Source of the DNA: Adiantum capillus-veneris
Taxonomy: Eukaryota; Streptophyta; Polypodiopsida; Polypodiales; Pteridaceae
Assembly (NCBI GenBank): GCA_014529385.2
Contig: CM043944.1
Location: forward strand, 72,839,884 to 72,903,883
Length of the DNA stretch: 64,000 bases
Direction of reading: 5' to 3'
Shown here in pieces: positions 35,444-45,779 of this stretch. A program made the translations under genes and the position numbers. The notes under the pieces are model-generated. The model was not told the origin of the DNA, ran no database searches, and saw only the letters and a list, made by a program, of their open reading frames with translations. Each line of letters begins with the position of its first letter. Within the stretch, counting starts at the first letter, position 1.

Positions 35444-35902
35444 TTAGAACCACTTGCCTGCAAATGAAGAAGTAAGAAAATACCACTCTAGGTTTTCTTC
35501 TTCAGCTATCCAAGCTTCAATGAGGTCTCGATTTGTTTGATCAAAACAAAAAGGTAGACTGTTGATGAGCTCTAAGAAGGGTTGAAATTCTTCAAAGCTA
35601 AGGCGATAAACAGAAATCTCTAGAACTTCATTTTCTGGATCCAAAAGAGCAACCACGTCCCAAGTGATAAATTGCACTTGTTCTACAATTCCCAACGCAC
35701 AAGCGGTTTGTATAAAAACTAGATCTTCATGCTCGTCGAAGGCCGTGAGAAAGTAGCAATTGACTAGGAGCTCCTTTCCTTCGAGTTCCACACAGTCGGA
35801 GTGAGGCAACCTTCTCACAATTTCATAAAGAACATCCTCATCAAGTCCAATCAAGTTTGCAAGATTTAAAGACTCCACTTGTGCTACAAAATTCCTAGAC
35901 AA
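35444..35902 (-). CDS. Accessory ORF y2 of the Tat-like element, 152 residues
   Basis: No known family recognised. It lies 49 bp upstream of gag-pol in the same orientation. Features: an F-box-like stretch LDEDVLYEIVRRLPH near residues 19-33, an acidic middle, and the block YRLSFEEFQPFLELINSLPF near the C-terminus. That block and IVRRLPH, FIQTACAL and VEQV-x-F also occur in ORF y1 (35949-36494), so the two are diverged paralogs (about a third identical by eye). The open frame despite decay elsewhere suggests selection, but this is inference. A role in the particle or in host interaction is possible. Confidence 0.6.
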   Translation of the reverse strand: MSRNFVAQVESLNLANLIGLDEDVLYEIVRRLPHSDCVELEGKELLVNCYFLTAFDEHEDLVFIQTACALGIVEQVQFITWDVVALLDPENEVLEISVYRLSFEEFQPFLELINSLPFCFDQTNRDLIEAWIAEEENLEWYFLTSSFAGKWF

Positions 35903-35948
35903 AAACTCCTTAGGATTATGGTTAAATCATTCAAAAGCATAAAGAGAT

Positions 35949-36494
35949 TTACAATGTCTCTATGAACAAAGTGTCATAGAAAGTAGAGAAGGATGAGAAT
36001 TTATACAAATTTGCAATCTTCTCTATGCTCTCTTTATTAAGACAAGCTCTGAATAGCTCCCTATCTCCTTTGTTGAAAGCGAAAGGAAGACTATTAATAA
36101 GACGCAAATGAGGGAAAAATTCACCAAATGTGAGTCTATGAAGCATGAACTCTGGCCGCAAGTCTCCTGAAGAGTCTTCCTCAATGGTGAAATGCACTCG
36201 CCAAACGCCAAATTTCACTCTATTTACCAATCTTAGGGCACACACTAGTTGGATGAATGCGCGGTCTTCCTTAGTGCCCAACAACAAGAGGAAAATGGAA
36301 TCCACGCGTAGGACCTTCCGTCTTAACTTCACCACCCTCTTGTTATGAGGGAGACGCCTTACTACTTGCTCCTGCAACTCAATTGGTAATAGAGCTAGAT
36401 CTCTAAGGATTGAACTTTCACTGCACACACATTCCCAGTTAGAACAAATGATCGTTTTTTGTTTCTTGTAACAACTTGGACAAAGAAAAAACAA
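35949..36494 (-). CDS. Accessory ORF y1 of the Tat-like element, 181 residues
   Basis: Paralog of the next ORF (35444-35902), 46 bp upstream of it. The N-terminus has closely spaced cysteines (CPSC ... CSNWECVC) that could bind zinc and are absent from y2. It then has LPIELQEQVVRRLPH, FIQLVCALRLVNRVKFGVW and YFLTFGEFF-like LHRLTFGEFFPHLRLINSLP, matching y2 block for block. There are no membrane segments. Function unknown. Position between the primer site and gag, with short spacers, indicates it is read from the genomic transcript. Confidence 0.6.
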   Translation of the reverse strand: MFFLCPSCYKKQKTIICSNWECVCSESSILRDLALLPIELQEQVVRRLPHNKRVVKLRRKVLRVDSIFLLLLGTKEDRAFIQLVCALRLVNRVKFGVWRVHFTIEEDSSGDLRPEFMLHRLTFGEFFPHLRLINSLPFAFNKGDRELFRACLNKESIEKIANLYKFSSFSTFYDTLFIETL

Positions 36495-36528
36495 ACATAC
36501 ACACTATTTTGCCAGGCTGCACTTCATG

Positions 36529-36747
36529 TTAAAATAAAATGAACACATGTACATCAAAAGAAGTGTGGTAGTTGATGAGAGGTAGAATGACAGGGTTTGG
36601 TGATGCAAGAATTTCTCCTACTCTTTGGGCACCAAACATGAACACCATACGTTGTTGAAAATGGATTTTCCTACTAATTGCAATGTTTACTCTAATGTGT
36701 GGAGTGAAATGGAAGGGGAAAACCTCTATTCCTGGGCCATTATCCAT
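36529..36747 (-). CDS. Accessory ORF x2 of the Tat-like element, 72 residues
   Basis: Unrecognised small protein. Its C-terminal half (GEILASPNPVILPLI ... DVHVFILF) matches ORF x1 (EINASVNPFILPLI ... DVYIFVLF), and V-x-I-x-(I/V)-S-x-K earlier matches too: about 40% identity by eye over 66 residues. It is 21 bp downstream of x1 in the same frame and 34 bp upstream of y1. Too short for domain assignment; the conserved NP-x-ILPLI core suggests a real fold or binding peptide. Confidence 0.5.
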   Translation of the reverse strand: MDNGPGIEVFPFHFTPHIRVNIAISRKIHFQQRMVFMFGAQRVGEILASPNPVILPLINYHTSFDVHVFILF

Positions 36748-36768
36748 GTTCTATGCATGACCTAATGC

Positions 36769-36981
36769 TTAAAACAAAACAAAAATATAGACGTCCAAAC
36801 TAAGGTCGTACCTAATGAGAGGCAAAATAAAAGGATTTACTGAAGCGTTTATCTCGGCCAACCTAAGAGGACCTAAAATTCTACGAATGACACGTTGAAA
36901 TTGCAACTTAGTACTAACAATTATGTGTACCTTTTGCCTTGCAATGGGAATGAAGGGATCATACAAATTTTCGTGATTCAT
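36769..36981 (-). CDS. Accessory ORF x1 of the Tat-like element, 70 residues
   Basis: First ORF after the 5' LTR and primer site, starting 76 bp from the LTR edge. It is a paralog of x2 and ends with the same (D/V)VYIF-type hydrophobic tail. Its ATG is the first one likely to be met by ribosomes scanning the genomic RNA, so translation of everything downstream would need reinitiation, leaky scanning or splicing. Function unknown. Confidence 0.5.
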   Translation of the reverse strand: MNHENLYDPFIPIARQKVHIIVSTKLQFQRVIRRILGPLRLAEINASVNPFILPLIRYDLSLDVYIFVLF

Positions 36982-37024
36982 GCAAACTACTTGACTATGC
37001 TAAAGGTTGATTCTACACAAAAAT

Positions 37025-37056
37025 ACACAAGCCGTTCCTCAGTGGGGGCACCAATT
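37025..37056 (-). promoter_or_regulatory. Candidate primer-binding site of the Tat-like element
   Basis: Read on the minus strand just inside the 5' LTR, after a 3-base spacer (AAT), the sequence is TGGTGCCCCCACTGAGGAAC. TGG at this position matches the CCA end of a tRNA, but I cannot assign the tRNA from memory. Confidence 0.5.
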
Positions 37057-39723
37057 TGAGGCGGTCCGGGGCGGGCAACAAGAAGAGCAATCTCTAGACA
37101 CCCTTCAAGGCTCCCGTGCTGCTCAATGGGGCTGGGGCACAACACAACACAAACCAAAACAACAAACCCACAGCCAAATCCCAACTACACAAGGGGCACC
37201 ACCTAGTTTAAGAGCGAACTAGGAACCAAAAGAGGAGAATCGTTAGAGCAACCCACAAACAAGCAAGGAATTTACACTAACCCTAACACCAATGGAACAC
37301 TCTCACACACTAAAACACAAGAGAGAGAGAGAGAGGGAGAGAGATAGTGCTCGGACTGCTTTGAAACGTATCGGCAATGATCAAGCAAACACAATTATAT
37401 ATTTAAGAAAGAGAGAAAGGGGGAGGGGGTGCTTGTTGCATTAATACCTTATTACAAATCTGTCATGACAAATCAAAGTGAGATTAGTATTTGTTCAACA
37501 TAGCTTGCGTAAATTTCACCACAACACATCACAAGAAAAGCCACCCCAATCACTGTCTTAAGGCCAGGGGAGTCCTCTCCACCCTGTCGCCCTCTTACAG
37601 CATGTGGGATTTATGGCTAGATTGATGTCAACACCAGAGACAAGCTATCAAGAACTTTAAAAAAAAAAACCAAGACACTTACGCATCATTGTTGTCCATT
37701 ACTTCACGTTGGAAGGGAGACAAAGTATCCAAGCTTAGTCCAAATCCACCCTCCTTGATTCAACAAATGTTGGGCTTACACTAGTAGGAGAAATGATAGA
37801 TTTCCTACTCTCAATTGAATTATCACTCTCTCTCTTACAATGGCATAGAGTTCCCTTGCTAATCCCCTATTACAACACATGCACATGCATAAGACAATGA
37901 GCTTCCACTCAAGAGCTCCTTCTAGAGAGGTTGAGCTTGGCTTCTCAAGCTATAGCATAGTGCTCTTGCTTATGGCTCCCCCTTTTTGTGCTAGCTACAG
38001 CCTCCTTTTATAGAAATTTTGAAGGCTAGGGTTACTCCTCTAACCATGGTTGGATTAGATTTTCAGCAATTTATCTAATTTCTATTGCTTGGAATTATCA
38101 AGAAGTTGGTGGGGAAAGAGAGAGGAGAGAAATGGAGGTGATAGGACTTTTCATAGTGTTTTAGTGTTAGTAGAGTTAGTATTAATTTACAAATGGAATT
38201 GGATATTTACAATGGGAGTATCCACGTAGGATACAAATAAGGAACAAAAACTCTTAAGAGGTAAGAAAAGGTGGATTTCTTACAAGGTTGATGCTCCAAG
38301 TGTCTTGAGTAGGGTCAATTTTGACGCTTGTTGACGGTCCACTAGCTTTGACGGTACATTTTTTCTCCACTCTTGACCTTCCTTGAGAGACAAGGTAATT
38401 GAAGCTGAGTAATCAACCACCATGATGCTGTCTTTTAAGAGAAGAGGCTGAATTTTGTGGTTTTTTTGAAAGATATGGGTAATTTGGAGGAGGAAAAATG
38501 AGACTAGGTGGTCAATTTTGGAATGGAATTGTGTGTGGGAGGTATGAGTTCACCATGGTTTCTCTTATTCTTCAAGGTTGAGGAGAAGGTGAGTAGGGTG
38601 CATAGAGGAGTGGTGAGAGAAGTGGGGATGATGAGTGGAGAAGTGTGTGTGAAAGAGGAAAATGATAAAGTGGAAGAGAGAGTGTGGCTGCATAGCATGG
38701 GAAAACTGGGGTCCACTAATAAAATCATAGCTCACAGCTCGTAGCTCAAAAAAAGATGAAACAATTTGAGGCAAAATTTCAGCCCACGAGCTACAACTTT
38801 TGTTTGTATCACCTTTTCAAATTCGGAGAGCAAGTGAACTTTAAAAATTCAGCAAAACCGACCGTTTTTTTCCACTGCACAAGGTCCTTGTGGGGTCCTT
38901 CTTTGGATGATTCTTTTGAATACCTCCAAGAGTGAGCCCTCCATAGTGCATGTATGCATGCCACCTACCCTTGACCTTATTTGGTAGGTCTATAATTGAA
39001 GATATTGTTGAGATTATGATATAAGTGAATAGTACAACTAAGAAAATCAAATATTGAGGGGTCTAAAAAATATGTACATGTCAAATATAAATAATATAAG
39101 TGGAAAAAAATATAAAGGGGTCAAAAGAAATCTCTCTCATTATGAGGCTACCATAAAAAGATAAATATTTTTGGTGTTCTAATTTTTTATAAAAAAACAA
39201 AATAGATGTAGGAAGGGAAAAATCACAATAGTGAAAAAATATACACATAAATAAAACTAGTTTTTTTGGATTTTTGTTGGGGTGGAGTTACACCAAATAT
39301 AAGAGAAGCTTACATGAAAATATTTCTATATGGAATAAAGAGTATGAAAAATGGTAAGAAAAAATTGTGGTAATGGTGAGGCAATGTACAGAGCATAAAT
39401 AACACACACCTAAGTAGCAATATTTAAATAAATACCAAAATAATTATGAAAAAATCTTTTATTTAGGCCCTATATACAAAGAAATATTTACATACGCATG
39501 GGCCATAATATACTTATATTTTTTATTTTATTTTATTTTTTTGGCTCAACTAGCCCAATGACTAGCTAATTGAGGGTTTTTTAAGAAGATATGGGAAAAG
39601 TCCCGTGACTCACGCACGCCTATGTACAATGAAATGGTAGGGATAGCCACAGTGTTTGGGTGATTTTGGTAGGGTGAGGTAACTCACTGTGGCAATTACA
39701 AAGAGCCGAAAAAACGGCTATCA
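37057..39723 (-). repeat. Tat-like gypsy 5' LTR
   Basis: 2,667 bp, nearly identical to the 3' LTR. It ends next to the restored copia sequence at 39728. The LTRs also match the solo LTR 24307-26949 in reverse orientation. Confidence 0.92.
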
Positions 39724-40750
39724 CTGGCAAGCACTTGGAAGAAATTTCAGCTTTGAAGTCAAAGATGGAAAAATCGTTTGACATGAAAGACATGGGTGAG
39801 GCAAGTCATATACTTGGTATGCGCATTGAGAGAGACAGATCAAAGAAGTTGATTTGGTTATCTCAAACAGAGTATATTGACAAGGTTTTGCAACGTTTCA
39901 ATATGGAGAAGGGAAAGGCATTGAGTGTTCCATTGCCACCATATGTGAAACTTAGCAAACAAGATTGTCCTGTGTCTAAGGAAGAACAGGCTGAAATGGA
40001 TAAGATTCCATATGCGTCTGCAGTGGGTAGTTTGATGTATGCAATGATTGCTACTTGCCCAGACATTGCATTTGCATTGGGAGTAGTAAGTCGATACATG
40101 TCAAACCCAGGCAAGAAACATTGGGAGGTAGTGAAAGGAATATTGAGATACCTGAAAGCTACAAAGAGTATGCGTATATGCTATGGGAGTCAGGAGCTAA
40201 GTGTAAAGGGTTTTACAGACTCAGATTATGCAGGTGACTTAGACAACAGAAGGTCTACGTCAGGGTATGTCTTTACATTGGCTGGTGGAGCAGTATCATG
40301 GTGTTCTAGATTACAAGATTGTGTTACTCAGTCTACTACAGAGGCTAAATATGTTGCAGCATCAGAGGCATGCAAAGAATCAATTTGGCTTAATCGACTA
40401 GTAACAGATTTGGGAATCAAAGAAGAGATGCATGTGTTATATTGTGATAGTCAAAGTGCTATACAATTGGCTCGTAATCCAGTTTATCACTCAAAGACAA
40501 AGCATGTGGATGTGAAGTATCATTTCATCAGGGAAATGCTCGAGGATAAGCAACTTCAGCTTGTCAAAGTTCACACCACAGAAAATCCTGCTGATCTACT
40601 TACAAAAGGACTTCCCTCAGAATGCTTTGCGCATTTTCGCAAGCAGTTAGGTGTAGGGCAGCACATCACTTCTCTACATCTCTTGTATATTAGCTTATAT
40701 AGTAGCTTCTCTCACACTTAAAGTACCACATTGGACTTTAAGTGGGAGGT
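39724..40750 (+). pseudogene. Copia reverse transcriptase end and RNase H
   Basis: It continues the copia frame after the gypsy element: KSFDMKDMGEASHILGM (RT thumb), PYASAVGSLMYAMIATCPDI, GFTDSDYAGD, STTEAKYVAASEA and HVDVKYHFIREM give the complete copia RNase H with its D-E-D-type residues. The stop is TAA at 40719-40721. No internal stop occurs in this segment. A purine-rich TTAAGTGGGAGGT at 40738-40750 abuts the 3' LTR and is the polypurine tract. Confidence 0.9.
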
Positions 40751-40942
40751 TGTTGGGGTATAAAGCCCAATGTGGTCGCCGAGGTAAGTGGGCGGGCCGC
40801 CAGGTATGTACACATGTTCTTTTGTAAAAACCTAATAAGAACTCACTATGCTCTACACATTACAGTAGAGCGAGTTCACCATATTGTCATGCTCTTCTTC
40901 TCCCACTCTCTCTCGCGTCGCACTTCCGCTCGTACTCTTGCA
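40751..40942 (+). repeat. Copia 3' LTR
   Basis: 192 bp, TGTTGGGG...CTCTTGCA, differing from the 5' LTR at about six sites (roughly 3%). It is followed by the target copy TAGAC (40943-40947). Confidence 0.92.
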
Positions 40943-41085
40943 TAGACATGCTTCCATATTTCTCTAAAAGTGTTTGGTAGTTGAAGGATTGTACTGTAAG
41001 GTTTTGAGTTTTTCCACTATACAATGATATTTAAAGATATCATTGGTGTAAAATTTGGGTTTAAAAGCTTGAAAAAACAGTTCCA

Positions 41086-41129
41086 ATTGTAAAAGCTCGA
41101 AACTGAAAGCTCGCAAAAATAAAACCCCC
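41086..41129 (-). repeat. MULE right terminal inverted repeat
   Basis: Reverse complement starts GGGGGTTTTATTTTTGCGAG and continues CTTTCAGTTTCGAGC, matching the left TIR. It is followed by the 9-bp target copy ATGCAGGCA (41130-41138). Confidence 0.85.
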
Positions 41130-41925
41130 ATGCAGGCAATGCCAAACTGTTACATCTTTTTGGACTTATATACTGAGCTATGATGCTTTCATGAGCTGGA
41201 ACATGGTCCATGACTTACTTTAAACAACCGGATCTTTGTAGCATTCAGATTAGTATGTATTTTTTTTTAACATGCCATGCCTCTACCTGTTGGCTAGCCT
41301 TTTGTGTATAATATTGAATGTATATTGAACTCCATTCGAGAAACAGTATTACAGCATCAGTTCTATAATTAAAATAATTTCTTTTTTATACTTACAAACA
41401 AGAACCTCACAAGTATGGAGTTTTTTTAGGGGTTCTTGTGGGATTGTACCACTCTGAGTAAAAGAGGAATTATGTCACTTAGATTGGAAGTAATAATTAA
41501 GACTAGAAACATAAAAATAATAACCTATCTTGTTTAAATTAAAAAAAAGTTCTTTAAAGATGGACATGGATAACAACTAGTATGGTCCATTGATACCTGT
41601 AAAACACATCCAAGGCTAACTTAATTGTTATCTTGGTTTGGATGGATGCAAGTAAGGACTCTATCTTATCTTGGAAGGCTTTATTTTCTTTGGCAAGCAA
41701 CATTACTATGATGAAATACCCACTGAGGAATGGGGAAGTTCTTTTACTACCAACCCTATTGAAAGAGGACCTCTTTCTTACAATCATTTTACCTAAATAA
41801 TTCTGATACTGAGTTATTTTTGTACATATCAGTTCATTGTTCCTTGGCTAGCTCTCTTTTGAATGTAAAAATTCAATTATGTCTTATTAGTTAAGATTTA
41901 AACAGCTACACACACATCCTATACA
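41130..41925 (+). repeat. Left terminal repeat of the RT element, inner part
   Basis: From ACATCTTTTTGGACTTATAT onward it is collinear with 47172-47935 in the right copy, down to GATTTAAACAGCTACACACAC. Together with 7567-8952 it makes the complete left terminal repeat. Confidence 0.85.
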
Positions 41926-42198
41926 TAAGGTCTCTCCTCTTCCGGGAAACCTGGATGCTGGCCTAGGAAATTATCATAGGAATAGAGCTCTAAATTGGAC
42001 CCACAGCCGTTAAATCCTTCATTGGTAGACTGGTGTTAGGTGGCCCCCTTTAGACTTTCTTCTGGTTTCCTGCTCACGGCTACCATAGTCTCAAACTCTA
42101 CCAGTTCAAGGGTTGCAGGACCAAAAAGACTTTACTTTTTAGACACTTTTTCTAACTTTTATGTCACCTCTATTCACGTTATAGAGTGACAACTCGCA

Positions 42199-45100
42199 TG
42201 AGTACTAATCACAACCCTGAGAATCATGCAAAGATTCTTGATCAGATTAAGCTCTACCTTAAAGACCATACACCAAAGGATGCCCTAGCTGCTAGAACTA
42301 GACCTTTCCTTGCTAGGAAAGCCAAATTATGTATCACATACTTTGGCAAGAAAAACTAAACCTGACCTCACTGTTTTTGCATACTCTTGCTTTATCCCAA
42401 GGATTGGAACTTACCGCGGAGCCCCTCTCTATAGCCTCCTCTTTGGTCCTCAGATGTATTAGCAATTTGGATGCTTCACAGCTTATTTATGATTCAGCTC
42501 TTGTTTCGGACAAAAAACTTGTTCTCTTACATATGTTATCATTTAATGAGGGTGGGTAAAAATTATTGCGTCATTGGACAAAGACCCCCTAGAAGGTGTT
42601 AATCTTCTTTCCCAATACATTGACCAACTTCCTATCCTTGCTTCACAATATCAGCAAGAGCTTGCCCTATTCTCCTCATCTGGAGTTGAGCTGTCAAATT
42701 TCCTTAGAAAACTCTGTGGACTTAACCCCTCGTTTGTCTGCACCCCAAATAACCCCTCCATCCCTCCAACTGGTGGCCTCTTCTGTCGAGATAGTGCAGC
42801 TCTAGAAGCAGTAAAAGAGTTTCAAAATAATCTTTTCTCTCTCAATGATGTTAATCTCCTTGAAATGGTACCTAAAATCTGAAAAGTCTTTCCTGTCTTA
42901 CCAATAAGGCAAATAGAAATTGAATCTCTCGAAGTTGACGATCAACTGTGGGCTCTACCAAACAAAGCCTTCCTAGCATATATTCTTAGTGAAACCTGGG
43001 TATACTTGGCCAACATGATCCCTGCCTCAACAGTGGAAGACTATAAACTTAAAATTCTTAAAGGTGGGCAATTCTTGGACAAGGGAGAATCAATTAAAGC
43101 CCCCTTTAACCTTCATCTTATCGACCACTCCAAATGCCCCTCTAATGCTGGATTGTACATACGTACTAAGGGTAGCATGGAATTTGCGAAAAGTAACCGA
43201 TATTTCTACACAGAGTCTATCTGGAAGATCTTCCGCCCCTATGTAAAATGTGCCTGTAGATTTCTTGACCCCAAAGCTACCTGTGAATCAAGCATCATGT
43301 GGTTTGAATATGCAATATGGTATATCCTCAACCATTTGGATATGTTGTTCCTAGAGAAACCAGTAGACTTTCATCTATCCCTCAGCTGCTCATGGCTAGG
43401 TGGACAGGCCAAGCAGATTGTGATTGCTCAAATTTCCTTTAACATCTTTCGAGGACTGATGCATGATATTCTGAAAGAACTTAAAGCTGATGAGCCCGGT
43501 CTATACCTCACCACTTATGCTAACTACAAAGGAGTCAAATACATCACTAATCTTCTTAAACCTTATATTGAAGATGATGATTCTCCTGCTCTAAAAAGAG
43601 CTAACTCTTTAGCTTCTCCCAACTCTTTCACCTCCTTTTTTACACCTAGCTCCTCATTTAATCGAGGAAAGTCTCGTAGCTTTACTAGAGGGAGAGGCAG
43701 ATTCCCTACAAAATCAGAGACTTCCCTGAAATATAATCCCTGAATATATTGCAGGTCTCTACAAACCCATGTGGAAGAAAAGTTCTCAGCAAAGATGATT
43801 CGAATTATGGTGCTATCTACATACACTGTCTATTTCACAACATACTTCTCGAGGATTGGATCTTACCAAAAAGTCTTTTTTGTGAGTGGTTTGACTTATT
43901 TTTTGGAAATCATAAACTGCTTGTGACAATATTCTCATTGGATGGAAATATCATCATCCTATAAAAGGATTAGTTTTAAACAATGACTTTCTTAGACAAG
44001 AAACAATCCCTTACTGTACATGCATTCAATTTACCTCATTCTGCAGGAATTTTGAAGGATTTGGGAACCATGTCTGTACTCAGGACCTCAACATTATCAA
44101 TAATGTCACAATACGTAAGCTACTAGCCAAAGGACTCAATCACATACCCAACTATCCAAAAAACCCTTACCTTGCCCTATCAACTTTACTTAGCTGCCTC
44201 ACTAACCTTGTCAGTGCTCTCCAACTGGAGATGACAGTCCTACCGAACTTAATGGAATTAGTAAAGGAATGCTTCCTTCACAAAATTTATCTACTTCCTA
44301 GAAAGTGGCTTTCTTCTGATAGTTCTTGGCTTACACCTCAGCTAGCTTTTGACTTTCAACTAATCTCAGATAAATGGTTAGTAGTCGGGCTTGACAAAAT
44401 CTCTAACTATCCTACTATTATGTGCAAACACCATGCCCGGAAAGCAGCTCAGGATCGATTATCAGGAAAAGAATTATGTCATACCAACAAAACACCGCAA
44501 GATATCTCTAACAAGATCTCTAAACATTTAGGAAAGCTTGATTATGCTATCAGTAACACCAAATTACCAGTACTATTTACTACATATAAATTCCACCAAC
44601 ATAAATTCTGATGGATATCTGATGCCTCTAACTGTATCTTCACAGATATCACCAAAGATATTACTCTTTGCCTTGATATTGTTCTTACAGAATTAGAAAT
44701 CATCTGTGCAGCGAAACAGAAAATCTACAAGGATTTCCTAAATAACCAATGCAATCCCTTCTGGCTTACAAAAAATGCTACAGAAGTCACACTCAACCTT
44801 CCTCAATATATTTTCCACATCTTTACAGCCGATATTACACAATGCTACGAAAACATCCCACTTAGTGGGGATCTTGGTCTTAAGATAGTACTAGCCAAGG
44901 TTATTAACTTAGCATTTACCAATGCTAAAAAAAGAAAACATCTTTTCATCTCTCTAGCCAAGAAACCTAGATGGCTTCAAACATCTCACTCCATAAACCC
45001 TTTACACTTCAATGAAGCAAAACTTTTCTCCTACATTTTTTGGTTGTTGAACAACTAGACTATTATAGCAAGTGGTTGCTGCTTTAATCAGTGTCTTGGC

Positions 45101-45717
45101 ATCCCTATGGGCTTCTCTTGCTCACCACTTATGTGTAACATTTACCTAGCCTTTTTTGAGTACAAATGGTGTCTTAAGAACATGGAAACTAACCATAAAA
45201 AACTTCCACTATTCAAACACAGTTTTAGATATATGGATAACCTGCTTAGTATCAACAACAGATTGTTCTCTTCAAAGATTCATCAAATATACCCCTGCTG
45301 CCTAAGAATAGAGCCTACTTCCACCCCTGATAATTCGACTCTTGGGAGCTTCTGCAAATCAGCCAATTTCTTAACCTTTCAATATCCCTTCACTCCCCAT
45401 CTACAGGTGGATATGACCTTAGATTTATCTGGAGAAAGGATCTTCTTAAATTGCCTCACATAGAATTCATCAAAAGAAATAGCAATAGGCCTTACAAAGC
45501 CTCTATCTGCTCCTGTATTGTCCTTCTTTACTTAATGTGCTACTCTTCATCTACACCATCCATGGCCTGGGAAGAAATTTCTGTACTAATTAAAAAATAC
45601 TGCCTTAATGGATTTAATCGCAATCAGATCCGTAACACCATCACTCAAGCTCTCATTAGGCACAATTGGCATGGACTGTTATTCCAAAGAGAGAGTCTTA
45701 TCTCTCTCATAAGGTAG
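42199..45717 (+). pseudogene. Reverse-transcriptase ORF of the Penelope-like/unclassified element
   Basis: A candidate start is ATG 42199 (MSTNHNPENHAKILDQ). The reading can be followed for about 1,170 codons through several frameshifts and stops. The N-terminal half (to about 43740) is a long unrecognised domain that includes a Lys/Arg/Gly-rich tract FNRGKSRSFTRGRGRFP. The RT follows: FTADITQCYENIP (first catalytic aspartate), GIPMGFSCSPLMCNIYLAFFE, and FRYMDNLLSI where (Y/F)-x-DD is expected, so the second active-site aspartate reads N. A thumb-like end (45451-45717) finishes at TAG without a GIY-YIG nuclease. The motif style (IPMG-x-x-x-SP ... NLYL-x-x-E) is closest to Penelope/telomerase-type RTs, by memory only. 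Confidence 0.6.
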
Positions 45718-45745
45718 TAGGCCCATACACAATGGGCCTACTACC
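45713..45745. repeat. Perfect 14-bp-arm hairpin at the end of the RT ORF
   Basis: GGTAGTAGGCCCAT and ATGGGCCTACTACC flank the 5-base loop ACACA. The stop codon lies in the left arm, and the right terminal repeat begins 35 bp downstream. It may be a transcript 3' structure or a template-recognition signal; no hammerhead core is visible. Confidence 0.7.
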
Positions 45746-45779
45746 GACCCATTGTGTGTGGTGCCTGGGTTAGGACGGG

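Larger units (their letters stand above)
27416..39723 (-). mobile_element. Full-length Tat-like gypsy element with accessory ORFs before gag
   Basis: LTRs at 27416-30086 (3' LTR) and 37057-39723 (5' LTR), both TG...CA when read on either strand, are almost identical by eye. Flanks carry CTGG (27412-27415 and 39724-39727), a 4-bp target duplication; removal restores the copia frame (LIAGKHLEE). On the minus strand the order is 5' LTR, primer site, four small ORFs, gag-protease-RT-RNase H-second RNase H-integrase, 3' LTR. The second, archaeal-type RNase H domain is diagnostic of the Tat lineage. Four in-frame nonsense codons in pol disable it. Confidence 0.9.
20445..40942 (+). mobile_element. 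Copia LTR retrotransposon, interrupted twice
   Basis: Two 192-bp LTRs (20445-20636 and 40751-40942), both TG...CA and differing at about six positions by eye, are flanked by the 5-bp duplication TAGAC (20440-20444 and 40943-40947). A PBS complementary to initiator tRNA-Met follows the left LTR, and a polypurine tract precedes the right one. Order gag, protease, integrase, RT, RNase H defines copia. The pol gene is cut by a solo gypsy LTR (24307-26949) and a full gypsy element (27416-39723). Several in-frame stops make it non-autonomous. Confidence 0.93.

Noticed and set aside
43006-43743. Independent gag-like gene in the RT element
   Set aside because: Upstream and downstream sequence continues the same protein after frameshifts, so it is treated as the N-terminal part of the RT polyprotein, though a separate product cannot be excluded.
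45451-45779. GIY-YIG endonuclease after the RT
   Set aside because: The frame ends at 45717 with thumb-like helices; no GIY or YIG motif and no conserved R/E pattern seen.
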